DNA of 64,000 nt, from positions 248,001 through 312,000 of the forward strand of contig NZ_JAMHIW010000005.1 of the NCBI RefSeq assembly GCF_023896955.1, given 5' to 3'. Position 1 is the stretch's first letter. Each line of letters opens with the position of its first letter. Below are positions 43,710 through 52,169 of this stretch, one piece after another. The notes under the pieces were generated by a model, which worked only from the letters and a program-made list of their open reading frames with translations, did no database searches and had not been told where the DNA came from. This DNA comes from Micromonospora sp. RHAY321 (GTDB lineage: Bacteria; Actinomycetota; Actinomycetes; Mycobacteriales; Micromonosporaceae). The position numbers and the translations under genes were made by a program.

Positions 43710-45566
43710 ATGACCCACTACAAGAGCAACCTCCGGGACCTCGAGTTCAACCTTTTCGAGGTCTTCGGGGCGGACCGGGCGTTCGGCCAGGAGCCGTACT
43801 CGGATCTCGACACCGACACCGCCCGCAGCTTCCTCGCGGAGGTCGACCGCCTCGCCCGCGAGGACCTGGCCGCCAGCTACACGGACAGCGACCGCAATCC
43901 GCCGGTCTTCGACCCGGCCACGCACACCGCGCCGCTGCCGGAGTCGTTCAAGAAGTCCTACCAGGCGTTCATGGACTCCGAGTTCTGGCGCCTGGACCTG
44001 CCGCCGGAGCTGGGCGGCACCAATGCCCCGCGCGCCCTCTGGTGGGCCCTGGCCGAGCTGGTGCTCGGCTCGAACGCCCCGGTGTGGATGTACGCCTCCG
44101 GCCCGTCCTTCGCGCACGTGCTGCACGTCGAGGGCAACGAGCGGCAGCGGCAGTGGGCCAAGCTCTTCATCGACAAGCAGTGGGGCTCCACCATGGTCCT
44201 CACCGAGCCGGACGCCGGCTCGGACGTGGGCGCCGGCCGCACCCGGGCCATCCAGCAGCCGGACGGCACGTGGCACATCGAGGGCGTGAAGCGCTTCATC
44301 ACCTCGGGCGAGCACGACCTGAGTGACAACATCGTGCACTACGTGCTGGCCCGCCCGGTGGGCGTGGAGGGCGTCGGCGGCCCCGGCACCAAGGGCCTGT
44401 CGCTCTTCGTGGTGCCGAAGTACCACTTCGACGAGACCACCGGCGAGCTGGGCGAGCGCAACGGCGTCTACGCCACCAACGTCGAGCACAAGATGGGCCT
44501 GAAGGTCTCGAACACCTGCGAGGTGACCTTCGGCGAGCACGGCGTACCGGCCAAGGGCTGGCTGCTGGGCGACAAGCACGACGGCATCCGCCAGATGTTC
44601 ATGATCATCGAGTACGCCCGGATGATGGTCGGCACCAAGGCCATCGCGACCCTCTCCACCGGCTACCTCAACGCCCTGGAGTACGCGAAGAACCGGGTGC
44701 AGGGCGCCGATCTGATCCAGCAGGCGGACAAGACCGCGCCCCGGGTCACCATCACCCACCACCCGGACGTGCGCCGCTCGCTGCTGCTGCAGAAGTCGTA
44801 CGCCGAGGGTCTGCGTGCCCTGGTCCTCTACACCGCGACCTGGCAGGACAAGGTCGCCATCGCCGAGGCGGCCGGCGACGAGAAGGCCACCAAGCTGGCC
44901 AAGCGGGTCAACGACCTGCTGCTGCCTCTGGTCAAGGGCGTCGGTTCGGAGCGGGCGTACGAGCTGCTCGGGCACGAGGCGCTGCAGACCTTCGGCGGCT
45001 CCGGCTTCCTCCAGGACTATCCCCTGGAGCAGTACGTCCGGGACGCCAAGATCGACACCCTGTACGAGGGCACCACGGCCATCCAGAGCCTGGACCTGAT
45101 CTTCCGCAAGATCGTCCGGGACAACGGCAAGGCGCTGATGGCGGTCGCCGGCGAGATCCAGGAGTTCATCTCCTCCGAGGCGGGCAACGGCCAGCTCAAG
45201 GAGGAGCGGCAGGCGCTCGGCAAGGCGCTCGCCGAGATCCAGAACATCCTCGGCGTGCTGACCGGCTGGCTGGGCGAGGCGCAGGGCGGCGACACCCGCG
45301 CCCTCTACAAGGTCGGGCTGAGCAGCCGGCGTTTCCTGCTGGCCATCGGCGACCTGGTGGTCGGCTGGCTGCTGCAGAAGCAGGCCGACGTTGCGCTGAA
45401 GGCGCTGGCCGGCGAGGTCTCCGCGACCGACAAGGCGTTCTACACCGGCAAGGTGGCCGCTGCCCGGTTCTTCGCCCGTGAGGTGCTGCCGCGCATCGGC
45501 GCGGACCGGCGGATCATCGAGGGCGCCGACCTCGACATCATGGACCTCCCGGAGGAGGCCTTCTGA
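43710..45566 (+). CDS. Acyl-CoA dehydrogenase, FadE5-like
   Basis: 618 residues from the ATG at 43710; mycobacterial FadE5 begins the same way (M-x-HYKSN). Acyl-CoA dehydrogenase features: [86 protein letters not shown] and [20 protein letters not shown] with [13 protein letters not shown]-terminal extension of about 120 residues is typical of this subfamily, which oxidises CoA esters over a broad chain-length range and uses FAD. Electrons would go through ETF to the EtfD-like protein. Expression is probably controlled by the tandem palindromes upstream. Confidence 0.95.
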   Translation: MTHYKSNLRDLEFNLFEVFGADRAFGQEPYSDLDTDTARSFLAEVDRLAREDLAASYTDSDRNPPVFDPATHTAPLPESFKKSYQAFMDSEFWRLDLPPELGGTNAPRALWWALAELVLGSNAPVWMYASGPSFAHVLHVEGNERQRQWAKLFIDKQWGSTMVLTEPDAGSDVGAGRTRAIQQPDGTWHIEGVKRFITSGEHDLSDNIVHYVLARPVGVEGVGGPGTKGLSLFVVPKYHFDETTGELGERNGVYATNVEHKMGLKVSNTCEVTFGEHGVPAKGWLLGDKHDGIRQMFMIIEYARMMVGTKAIATLSTGYLNALEYAKNRVQGADLIQQADKTAPRVTITHHPDVRRSLLLQKSYAEGLRALVLYTATWQDKVAIAEAAGDEKATKLAKRVNDLLLPLVKGVGSERAYELLGHEALQTFGGSGFLQDYPLEQYVRDAKIDTLYEGTTAIQSLDLIFRKIVRDNGKALMAVAGEIQEFISSEAGNGQLKEERQALGKALAEIQNILGVLTGWLGEAQGGDTRALYKVGLSSRRFLLAIGDLVVGWLLQKQADVALKALAGEVSATDKAFYTGKVAAARFFAREVLPRIGADRRIIEGADLDIMDLPEEAF

Positions 45567-45617
45567 CCGTGCCACGGCACGCCTGACGGTTCCGGGTAGC
45601 ACCACCTGGCGCCGACA

Positions 45618-45655
45618 CCGACGGCCGGCGGGGCGATCGCCCCGCCGGCCGTCGG
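45618..45655 (+). terminator. Perfect 19-bp palindromic terminator after the acyl-CoA dehydrogenase
   Basis: CCGACGGCCGGCGGGGCGA and its exact reverse complement abut (45618-45636 and 45637-45655), giving a very strong hairpin once a few central bases open. No T-tract. Confidence 0.85.
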
Positions 45656-45806
45656 CCTGTCCGGATCGGGTTTCCCCGCGTCGCCGGGCGGCCACCGGTC
45701 CCGCATTCGGCGAGCCCCGTCGGGTAGGCGGCCGGTGTGGCGGGTAACCGTCGCGTGTCCACGACAGAGAACGCCCAGAGCCACCGCACGGGGGAGTGCA
45801 GCGCAC

Positions 45807-46076
45807 ATGGGTGTAGGAAGCGGCATCTTTCTCATCGCGATCGGCGCCATCCTGACGTTCGCGATAAGGGCCAACGTCTGGTGGATAGACCTGCGGGCGG
45901 TCGGCTGGGTGTTCATCCTGGCCGGGCTGGCCGTACTGCTGACCACGCTCTGGTTCTGGCAGGACCGGCGTAAGCGGGCGCGGACCCTCATCGTGGAGGA
46001 GAACCGGCTGTCCCATCCGACGGCGATGATGCCGCCGCCGCCCGACCCTCCGCCGCCGACCGCGCCACCCTCCTGA
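45807..46076 (+). CDS. DUF6458-like small membrane protein
   Basis: 89 residues from the ATG at 45807. Two membrane segments (about 4-22, GSGIFLIAIGAILTFAI, and 32-52, VGWVFILAGLAVLLTTLWFW) with DLRAVGW between them, a basic stretch RRKRARTL and a Pro-rich end. The protein at 46771 has the same start (MGxGxxIFLIAxGAI) and layout, so they are paralogues. Function unknown; the short hairpin of helices suggests a small envelope-stress or partner protein. Confidence 0.85.
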   Translation: MGVGSGIFLIAIGAILTFAIRANVWWIDLRAVGWVFILAGLAVLLTTLWFWQDRRKRARTLIVEENRLSHPTAMMPPPPDPPPPTAPPS

Positions 46077-46087
46077 GCCGCGTACGC

Positions 46088-46122
46088 CTGAGCCACCCGT
46101 CGACCATCGGCGGGTGGCTCAG
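46088..46122. terminator. Hairpin between convergent DUF6458 and phosphatase genes
   Basis: CTGAGCCACCCG (46088-46099) and CGGGTGGCTCAG (46111-46122) form a 12-bp perfect stem that overlaps the phosphatase stop codon. Confidence 0.75.
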
Positions 46123-46658
46123 CCGCGTGCGGTGTGCCGGTCGGTGATGGGCGCCCCGGCCCGGTCCAGTTCCGTCCAGGCGGCAGTGGCGCGGTGTACC
46201 GCCAGTTCGGTGGTCCGCAGACCCTCCCCGTCCGTCCCCTCCGGGTCCAGGAGCGCGGAGAGCAGCGAGATGCCCGGATTGTGGGCGATCAGCAGAGCTG
46301 TCCGGGCCTCCGCGTCGACGGTGCGGACCAGCGCCAACAACTCCTCCGGGTGGGCGTCGTACGCGCCGGGCTCGTAGCGCACGCTCGGGCGGGGACCGGC
46401 CGGCCCGCCCTCGGGCGGCGTACCGGTCATCCCCATCGCCACCTGGTGCCAGGTCTGTCGCGTGCGTCTGGCGGTCGAGCAGATCACCACGTCGGGCAGC
46501 AGTGCCTGACGCGCCAGCCAGGCGCCGGCGGCCGCCGCGTCGGCCTGCCCACGCGCACTGAGCGGCCGCACCGCGTCGTCCGTACCGTCGCTGCCCTGCT
46601 CGGCTTTCGCGTGCCGCAGGAGGATCAGAGTCCGTGTCTCGGCGGGGACGTCCGTCAT
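46119..46658 (-). CDS. SixA-like histidine phosphatase
   Basis: 179 residues, ATG at 46658. Histidine phosphatase superfamily: catalytic LRHAKAEQG near residue 15, DVVICSTARRTRQTW with the second Arg, and LIAHNPGISLL with the second His. The RHAKA form and short length match SixA, which dephosphorylates phosphohistidine in signalling or transport proteins. Mid-domain insert GTPPEGGPAGPRPSV is Pro/Gly-rich. It lies between two DUF6458 paralogues on the opposite strand. Confidence 0.9.
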   Translation of the reverse strand: MTDVPAETRTLILLRHAKAEQGSDGTDDAVRPLSARGQADAAAAGAWLARQALLPDVVICSTARRTRQTWHQVAMGMTGTPPEGGPAGPRPSVRYEPGAYDAHPEELLALVRTVDAEARTALLIAHNPGISLLSALLDPEGTDGEGLRTTELAVHRATAAWTELDRAGAPITDRHTARG

Positions 46659-46770
46659 GCCCTCAGCTTGCCCGATTGGCGATCTCCGTGCCGGGGTAAG
46701 TCGATGGATGCCGCACCCCTACCGACGGCCGCGGCGGGCCGTACGCCAGGTAAGAGCCGAGGAGCGAGAC

Positions 46771-47058
46771 ATGGGCATTGGTGGCAGCATCTTCCTGATC
46801 GCGCTGGGCGCGATCTTCGCATTCGCCGTGGAGGCCGACCTGGGCTGGCTGAACCTGGCCGTCGTCGGCTGGGTGTTGATGCTGGCCGGTGTCGCCGGTC
46901 TCCTCACCACCCTCTACTTCTGGAACAGCCGACGCCGCACGGTGGTCGCCGCGCCGGTCCGCGAGGACCGCGTCGTGGCCGATCGGGTGGTGCCGGTCCA
47001 GGACGACCAGGTCATGCGGGAGTACCGCGAGGTGCGCCGGCCGGGCCGGCCGGTCTGA
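46771..47058 (+). CDS. DUF6458-like small membrane protein (second copy)
   Basis: 95 residues, ATG with GAGGAG seven bases upstream. Membrane segments about 4-22 (GGSIFLIALGAIFAFAV) and 32-52 (VGWVLMLAGVAGLLTTLYFW), then a basic RRRT and a charged tail rich in Arg, Asp and Val (VREDRVVADRVVPVQDDQVM). The tail differs entirely from the Pro-rich tail of the paralogue at 45807, so the membrane hairpin is the conserved part. Confidence 0.87.
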   Translation: MGIGGSIFLIALGAIFAFAVEADLGWLNLAVVGWVLMLAGVAGLLTTLYFWNSRRRTVVAAPVREDRVVADRVVPVQDDQVMREYREVRRPGRPV

Positions 47059-47076
47059 CCCGAGCACGCAACGACT

Positions 47077-47106
47077 CCGGGGTCCCGCAGCGTCGCGGGG
47101 CCCCGG
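47077..47106. terminator. Hairpin between DUF6458 and hemolysin-III genes
   Basis: CCGGGGTCCCGC (47077-47088) and GCGGGGCCCCGG (47095-47106) pair with one G-U-type position, loop AGCGTC, between convergent genes. Confidence 0.65.
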
Positions 47107-47140
47107 CTCGCGTGTGCCAGGCCCGGCTCGCCCGGTGCGG

Positions 47141-47818
47141 TCAGGCGAACAGCGCGAAGTAGATCGCGATGTGGTGGCAGAGCGCGGCCAGCAGGGTGCA
47201 GGCGTGGAAGAACTCGTGGTGACCGAAGACGGTCGGCCACGGGTTGGGCCGGCGCAGCGCGTAGAAGACCGCGCCGACGCTGTAGATGGCCCCGCCGACG
47301 ATCAGCAGCACGAGCGCCGCGACACCGCCGCCGTGCAGGATCTCCGGCAGCATGGCCACCGCCACCCAGCCGAGCGCCAGGTAGAGCGGCGCGGAGACCC
47401 AGCGCGGCGCGTGCGGCCAGACCACCTTGAGCGCCACGCCGGCCAGCGCACCGCCCCAGACCAGGCCCAGCATCACAGTGGCCGGTCGCGGGGCGAGCAG
47501 CATCACGCACAACGGTGTGTACGTGCCGGCGATGAACACGAAGATCATCGAGTGGTCCATCCGGCGCATGATCTGGTAGCCGCGCTCGGACCACACTCGA
47601 CGGTGGTACAACGCGCTGGTGCCGAAGAGCCCGCAGACCGTCACGCTGTAGATGACGCAGCTCACCAGGGGTGCCCACCCCGGTCGGGTGGCGGCGATGG
47701 AGCAGAGCACGATGCCGCAGACCAGGGCGACGAAGAAGGCGTACGTGTGCAGCCAGCCGCGCATCCGGGGCTTGCCGATGTCGACCGGCTTCAGGCGAAG
47801 CGGGGCGGAGGTGGTCAC
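47141..47818 (-). CDS. Hemolysin III/PAQR-family membrane protein
   Basis: 225 residues, ATG. Seven membrane segments. Family motifs: SALYHRRVWSERGYQIMRRM, DHSMIFVFIAGTYTPLCVML and the C-terminal HEFFHACTLLAALCHHIAIY. The His and Asp residues in these motifs form the zinc site of PAQR proteins, whose eukaryotic members are ceramidase-like receptors and whose bacterial members are linked to membrane lipid homeostasis. The TACTTGCAAGTA palindrome 26 bases upstream of the start is a likely operator. Confidence 0.94.
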   Translation of the reverse strand: MTTSAPLRLKPVDIGKPRMRGWLHTYAFFVALVCGIVLCSIAATRPGWAPLVSCVIYSVTVCGLFGTSALYHRRVWSERGYQIMRRMDHSMIFVFIAGTYTPLCVMLLAPRPATVMLGLVWGGALAGVALKVVWPHAPRWVSAPLYLALGWVAVAMLPEILHGGGVAALVLLIVGGAIYSVGAVFYALRRPNPWPTVFGHHEFFHACTLLAALCHHIAIYFALFA

Positions 47819-47841
47819 GACATCAGGTTACGGCACCGTAG

Positions 47842-47857
47842 GTTACTTGCAAGTAGT
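47842..47857. promoter_or_regulatory. Candidate operator GTTACTTGCAAGTAGT
   Basis: It contains the perfect 12-base palindrome TACTTGCAAGTA (47844-47855) and fits the TTACY-N4-RGTAA pattern of the operators ahead of the EtfD-like and acyl-CoA dehydrogenase genes with one mismatch. It is 24 bases upstream of the hemolysin-III start and 69 bases upstream of pxpB. Confidence 0.5.
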
Positions 47858-47925
47858 CGGACCGGTGACGCCGGGCACCGTCACCGTGAACACCTCGCCG
47901 TCACCAGATCGGCGAAGATGAGCCG

Positions 47926-48588
47926 ATGCGGATCCGATCCGTCGGGGCGCACGCCCTGCTGCTCGACTGCACCGACCCCGCCGACGTGCCCGAGGCCGCC
48001 CTGGTCGAGGCGTGGCGCGCCGAGCTGTGGCGGCGTCGCGAGCAGGGCGAACTGATCGCCACCGAGATCGTGCCGGCGGCCAGCACCGTCCTGCTCGACG
48101 GCGTACCCGACCCGGCTGCGACGGCCGACCTGCTCTCCCGCTGGGCGTCGACGGTCGCGACGGCCGCCGCCACCGAGGGCTCCACCGACCGGGAACGCGA
48201 CGGCGGCGGTGCCGAGGTGGTCGTCCCGGTCGATTTCGACGGGCCGGACCTCCCGGCGGTCGCCGAGCACTGGAACGTCGACGTGCCGGCCGTCCTCCGG
48301 CGGTTGACCGGCACCCCGTTCCGGGTTGCCTTCTGCGGCTTCGCCCCCGGCTTCCCCTACCTGACCGGGCTGCCCGCCGAGCTGGCGCTGCCCCGACTGG
48401 CCACCCCCCGCCCCCGGGTACCGGCCGGCTCGGTCGCGCTGGCAGGCCCGTACGCCGGCATCTACCCGGGCGCGTCTCCGGGCGGCTGGCTGCTGGTCGG
48501 CCGGACCGACCTGGTCCTCTTCGACGTGCACGCCGACCCGCCGGCCCGCCTCAGCCCGGGAACCCCGGTCCGGATGGCGGCGACGTGA
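47926..48588 (+). CDS. pxpB: 5-oxoprolinase subunit PxpB
   Basis: 220 residues, ATG. Formerly allophanate hydrolase subunit 1 or KipI. Core motifs: VPVDFDGPDLPAVAEHW, RLTGTPFRVAFCGFAPGFPY with the conserved Gly-Phe-x-Pro-Gly-Phe-x-Tyr segment, LPRLATPRPRVPAGSVALAG and YAGIYPGASPGGWLLVGRTD. With PxpC and PxpA it opens 5-oxoproline to L-glutamate using ATP, removing a toxic product of spontaneous glutamine cyclisation. GTGA overlap with pxpC. The window has all three subunits in the order B, C, A. Confidence 0.96.
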   Translation: MRIRSVGAHALLLDCTDPADVPEAALVEAWRAELWRRREQGELIATEIVPAASTVLLDGVPDPAATADLLSRWASTVATAAATEGSTDRERDGGGAEVVVPVDFDGPDLPAVAEHWNVDVPAVLRRLTGTPFRVAFCGFAPGFPYLTGLPAELALPRLATPRPRVPAGSVALAGPYAGIYPGASPGGWLLVGRTDLVLFDVHADPPARLSPGTPVRMAAT

Positions 48589-49448
48589 CCCGGCCTCCCG
48601 AGATCGAGGTGCTCCGCGCCGGTTCGCTCACCACCGTGCAGGACCTGGGCCGGCCCGGCTGGGCACACCTGGGCGTACCCCGGGCCGGCGCCCTCGACCC
48701 GGCGGCCCTGCGGCTGGCGAACCGCCTGGTCGGCAACCCGGAGCACGCCGCCGGCCTGGAGGTCACCCTGACCGGCTGCGTGCTGCGGCTGACCCGGGCC
48801 ACCACCGTGGCGGTCACCGGCGCCGAGGTGCCGGTCCGGGCCGGCGACCGGCCCGGCGACGTCGGACGCCCGCTCACCATCCCGGCCGGGACGGTGCTGC
48901 GGATCGGCCCGGCCCGCCGGGGCGTACGGAGCTGGCTGGCCGTGGCGGGTGGGATCGACGTGCCGCCGCTGCTCGGCAGCCGGGCCACCGACACCCTCTC
49001 CGGGCTCGGCCCGCCCCCGCTGCGCGACGGCGACCGGCTGCCGCTCGGCGAGCCGCAGGGTGAGCCCGCGCCGGTGGACGCGACCGTCAGCCCTCCACCA
49101 CAGCCGGAGCTGCACCTGACGCTTCGCCCCGGCCCTCGAGACGACTGGTTCACCCCCACCGCGCTCGACCGGCTTCTCGGCACCGCGTACACCGTCAGCC
49201 CGGTGAGCAACCGGGTCGGCGCCCGACTCACCGGCGCACCGCTGCCCCGCGCGGTCGCCGGCGAGCTGCCCAGCGAGGGCATCGTGCTCGGCGCGGTGCA
49301 GGTGCCGGCGGACGGGCAACCCCTGATCTTCCTCGCCGACCACCCGACCACCGGCGGATACCCGGTCATCGGGGTGGTGACCGACGTGACCCCGCTCGCG
49401 CAGGCCCGGCCAGGCACTACCGTCAGATTCCATGGACCTCAACGCTGA
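48585..49448 (+). CDS. pxpC: 5-oxoprolinase subunit PxpC
   Basis: 287 residues from the GTG at 48585, overlapping the pxpB stop by four bases. Formerly called KipA or biotin-dependent carboxyltransferase family protein. Characteristic LRAGSLTTVQDLGRPGWAHL, VPRAGALDPAALRLANRLVG, LEVTLTGCVLRL, SWLAVAGGID and the C-terminal GEIVLGAVQVPADGQPLIFL-like stretch. It forms a complex with PxpB. It overlaps pxpA by 17 bases. Confidence 0.96.
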   Translation: MTRPPEIEVLRAGSLTTVQDLGRPGWAHLGVPRAGALDPAALRLANRLVGNPEHAAGLEVTLTGCVLRLTRATTVAVTGAEVPVRAGDRPGDVGRPLTIPAGTVLRIGPARRGVRSWLAVAGGIDVPPLLGSRATDTLSGLGPPPLRDGDRLPLGEPQGEPAPVDATVSPPPQPELHLTLRPGPRDDWFTPTALDRLLGTAYTVSPVSNRVGARLTGAPLPRAVAGELPSEGIVLGAVQVPADGQPLIFLADHPTTGGYPVIGVVTDVTPLAQARPGTTVRFHGPQR

Positions 49449-50181
49449 CCTGGGCGAGGGATTCGGCATCTGGCGACTCGGCGACGACGAGGCGCTGCTG
49501 CACCTCGTCACCTCCGCCAACGTCGCCTGCGGCTTCCACGGCGGCGACCCGTCCACCATGCGGCGGGTCTGCGAGAGCGCGGCGCGGCGCGGCGTCGCGG
49601 TGGGCGCGCAGGTCGGCTACCGGGACCTGGCCGGCTTCGGCCGGCGGCGCATCGCGTACGACTTCGCCGAGCTGCGCGACGAGGTGACCTACCAGCTGGG
49701 CGCGCTCGACGCGTTCTGCCGGCTGTTCGGCACCCGGGTCCGCTACCTCAAACCGCACGGAGCGCTCTACCACGTGGCCAGCACCGACGAGTCCCAGGCG
49801 GCGGCGCTGGTCGCCGCGGTCACCGGCCACGACCCCGACCTGCCCGTGCTCTGCATGGCCGGCTCGACGCTCGCCCAGCTCGCCGTCGGTGCGGGCCTGC
49901 CGGTCGTCGCCGAGGGCTTCGCCGACCGCGGCTACCTGCCCAACGGGGCGCTGGTGCCGCGCGGCACACCCGGCGCGCTGGTCACCGACCCGGACGAGAT
50001 CGCCACCCGGGCGGTGCGGATGGCCACCGAACGGACCGTGGTGGCGGTGGACGGCACGGTCATCCCCTGCGCCGTGGACTCGATCTGCGTGCACGGAGAC
50101 ACCCCCGGCGCGGTCTCCGCCGCCGAACTGGTCCGCGCCTCGCTGATCGACGCCGGAGTCCCGCTCGCGCCGTTCGCGTAG
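49432..50181 (+). CDS. pxpA: 5-oxoprolinase subunit PxpA (LamB/YcsF family)
   Basis: 249 residues, ATG inside the end of pxpC. Starts MDLNADLGEGFGIW, with SANVACGFHGGDPSTMRRVC, VAVGAQVGYRDLAGFGRR, VRYLKPHGALYHVAS, VAEGFADRGYLPNGALVPRG and DSICVHGDTPGAV. These are the full set of conserved segments of the family, including the His and Asp residues of the catalytic pocket. Cytoplasmic. A hairpin overlaps its stop codon. Confidence 0.97.
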   Translation: MDLNADLGEGFGIWRLGDDEALLHLVTSANVACGFHGGDPSTMRRVCESAARRGVAVGAQVGYRDLAGFGRRRIAYDFAELRDEVTYQLGALDAFCRLFGTRVRYLKPHGALYHVASTDESQAAALVAAVTGHDPDLPVLCMAGSTLAQLAVGAGLPVVAEGFADRGYLPNGALVPRGTPGALVTDPDEIATRAVRMATERTVVAVDGTVIPCAVDSICVHGDTPGAVSAAELVRASLIDAGVPLAPFA

Positions 50182-50194
50182 CGGGACTCCGGCG
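50151..50194 (+). terminator. Hairpin spanning the pxpA stop codon
   Basis: CGCCGGAGTCCCGCT (50151-50165) and AGCGGGACTCCGGCG (50180-50194) are perfect 15-base complements with a 14-base loop. The left arm is coding and the right arm covers the TAG stop. Confidence 0.75.
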
Positions 50195-50214
50195 TGCCGT
50201 ACGGACGGTGCCGG

Positions 50215-52047
50215 TCAGGCGTCGAGGCCGCGCAACACCAGTGGAAGCCGGGCCGCCGCACCGTCGACCACCCGGACCGGGACGCCCCAGTCCTGCCGGG
50301 TCAGGTGGCACGCGGCGTGCTCGACGTCCGCGTCGCAGGTCGCCGCCTGCGCGGTCACCTGGAGCACCCCGTCGGTCACCTCGCCGTTGAGCACCAGCCG
50401 CCGGGACAGCTCGGTGCCCGTCCCGGCACCCTCCACCAGCAGCTCCGGTGGGGACGCGGAGACCACCAGCCGGGTCGACGGCCCGTACGTCTCGTCCAAC
50501 TTCTGCCCCGGCGCAGGCGTGAAGACGATGTCCAGGGTGACCTCGCCCGCCGCGACGTCGGTCGGCTTCCGCTCCGTGCGGTGCCGGGGGCCGTCCACCG
50601 TGCTGGCGCCGGCCGCCGACAGCGCACCCGGCGCCAGCCGGGTCAACCGGTGCGCGGCGGACTCCACCACCAGCACCTCGCCGGCCGGGGTGAGCACCAG
50701 GTCGCTCGGCTCGGCCAGCCCGTCGGCGACCGTCGACACCTGACCCGTCTCCGGGTCGAAGCGGCGCACCGCGCCGTTGTAGGTGTCCGCGACCAGCACC
50801 GAACCGTCCGGCAACGCGCACACCCCCAGCGGATGCTGGAGCAGCGCCGACTCCGCCGGCCCGTCCACGTGCCCGAAGTCGAACAGGCCGTGCCCGACGG
50901 CGGTGCCGAGCACCCCGTTCTCGACGTACCGGACGGCGCTTGTCTCACTGTCGGCGATCCAGAGTCGGACGCCGTCGGCGGAGACGGAGAGTCCCGACGG
51001 CTGCGCCATCCACGCCTCGGCCAGTGGGCCGTCGCGCAGCGCCTCGACCGTGGTGCCGGCGTACATGCCGGCCGTCCGCTTGATCGGATCGAACCACCAG
51101 AGCTGGTGGATGCCGGCCATCGCGATGATCAGCTTGTCGTCGTACCAGGCCAGGTCCCACGGGGACGAGAGGTCCACGGCGAGCGCGTCGTGCGCGTGGT
51201 CGTCGACCGTGGCCCGCCACTGCCGGCCGCTGCCGGCCACGGTGACCACCTCACCGGACGCCAGGCGTACGCCGCGCAGCAGGTGGTTGACCGTGTCGGC
51301 GACCACCAGGTCGTAGCCGGCCACCTCGGCGACGTGCGTGGGCAGCAGGCAGAGCCCCTGCGGCTCGGAGAACGTCGCCGCACCCGCCGGCCCGTCAGCC
51401 CGGCCCCGCTCGCCCGAGCCGATCCGTCGCACCGACGACTCGCCGTCCGGGGCGACCTCGACCAGCGAGTGCCGGGCCGAGTCGGAGACCAGCAGGTTGC
51501 CGTCCGGCAGCACGACCGCCTTGCCCGGGAAACGCAGCGTGGTCTCCGGTGCCGGCGGCGGGACGTACGGGCCGTCGCCCCGGTGCAGGGTGCCCTTGGC
51601 CTCGTGGGTGGCGATCAGCTCGTCGATCAACCGGGACAGCCCTTCGGCGTGTCCCTCGCCGGCCATGGTGGCCACGACGTACCCCTCGGGGTCGATCACC
51701 GACAGGGTCGGCCAGGCCCGGGCCGCGTACTGCTGCCACATGTCCATCTCGGGATCGTCGAGCACGGGGTGGTGCACCCCGTACCGCTCCACGGCGGCGG
51801 CCAGCGCGTCGGCGTCCTTCTCGTGCTCGAACTTCGGCGAGTGGACGCCGATCACGACGAGCACATCGCCGTACTTCTCCTCCAGCGGACGCAACTCGTC
51901 GAGCACGTGCAGGCAGTTGATGCAGCAGAAGGTCCAGAAATCCGCCAGGACGATCTTGCCGCGCAGGTCGGCGAGCTTCAGATCGCGTCCACCGGTGTTC
52001 AGCCAGCCCCGACCGCGCAGTTCGGGGGCCCGTACTCGTGCGCTCAT
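50215..52047 (-). CDS. Thioredoxin-like domain plus NHL-repeat protein
   Basis: 610 residues from the ATG at 52047. The thioredoxin-like domain (about 1-150) carries Cys42-Ile-Asn-Cys45 in FWTFCCINCLHVL and the conserved WPTLSVIDPEG. An NHL-type beta-propeller follows (about 165-470; recurring LPDGNLLVSDSARHSLVEVA, PQGLCLL, YDLVVADTVNHLLRGV, PLGVCALPDGSVLVADTYNG). A C-terminal beta domain completes it. The layout matches the NHL-repeat thioredoxin family related to human NHLRC2. There is no signal peptide, so it is likely cytoplasmic. Substrate unknown; a role in redox stress is inferred. Confidence 0.92.
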   Translation of the reverse strand: MSARVRAPELRGRGWLNTGGRDLKLADLRGKIVLADFWTFCCINCLHVLDELRPLEEKYGDVLVVIGVHSPKFEHEKDADALAAAVERYGVHHPVLDDPEMDMWQQYAARAWPTLSVIDPEGYVVATMAGEGHAEGLSRLIDELIATHEAKGTLHRGDGPYVPPPAPETTLRFPGKAVVLPDGNLLVSDSARHSLVEVAPDGESSVRRIGSGERGRADGPAGAATFSEPQGLCLLPTHVAEVAGYDLVVADTVNHLLRGVRLASGEVVTVAGSGRQWRATVDDHAHDALAVDLSSPWDLAWYDDKLIIAMAGIHQLWWFDPIKRTAGMYAGTTVEALRDGPLAEAWMAQPSGLSVSADGVRLWIADSETSAVRYVENGVLGTAVGHGLFDFGHVDGPAESALLQHPLGVCALPDGSVLVADTYNGAVRRFDPETGQVSTVADGLAEPSDLVLTPAGEVLVVESAAHRLTRLAPGALSAAGASTVDGPRHRTERKPTDVAAGEVTLDIVFTPAPGQKLDETYGPSTRLVVSASPPELLVEGAGTGTELSRRLVLNGEVTDGVLQVTAQAATCDADVEHAACHLTRQDWGVPVRVVDGAAARLPLVLRGLDA

Positions 52048-52124
52048 GACTCCATCGTGCCTGACCACCGGCCCGCGACCGGCCGGAGGGGGCCGAGCCG
52101 CCCGCCCGCAGCGGGGTGGGACGA

Positions 52125-52163
52125 CGACGGCGGGGCCACGGATTCCCCGTGGCCCCGCCGTCG
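52125..52163 (-). terminator. Terminator of the LppU-like gene
   Basis: CGACGGCGGGGCCACGG (52125-52141) and CCGTGGCCCCGCCGTCG (52147-52163) form a perfect 17-bp stem with a five-base loop, seven bases past the LppU-like stop and ahead of the NHL gene. Confidence 0.85.
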
Positions 52164-52169
52164 GTGTGT

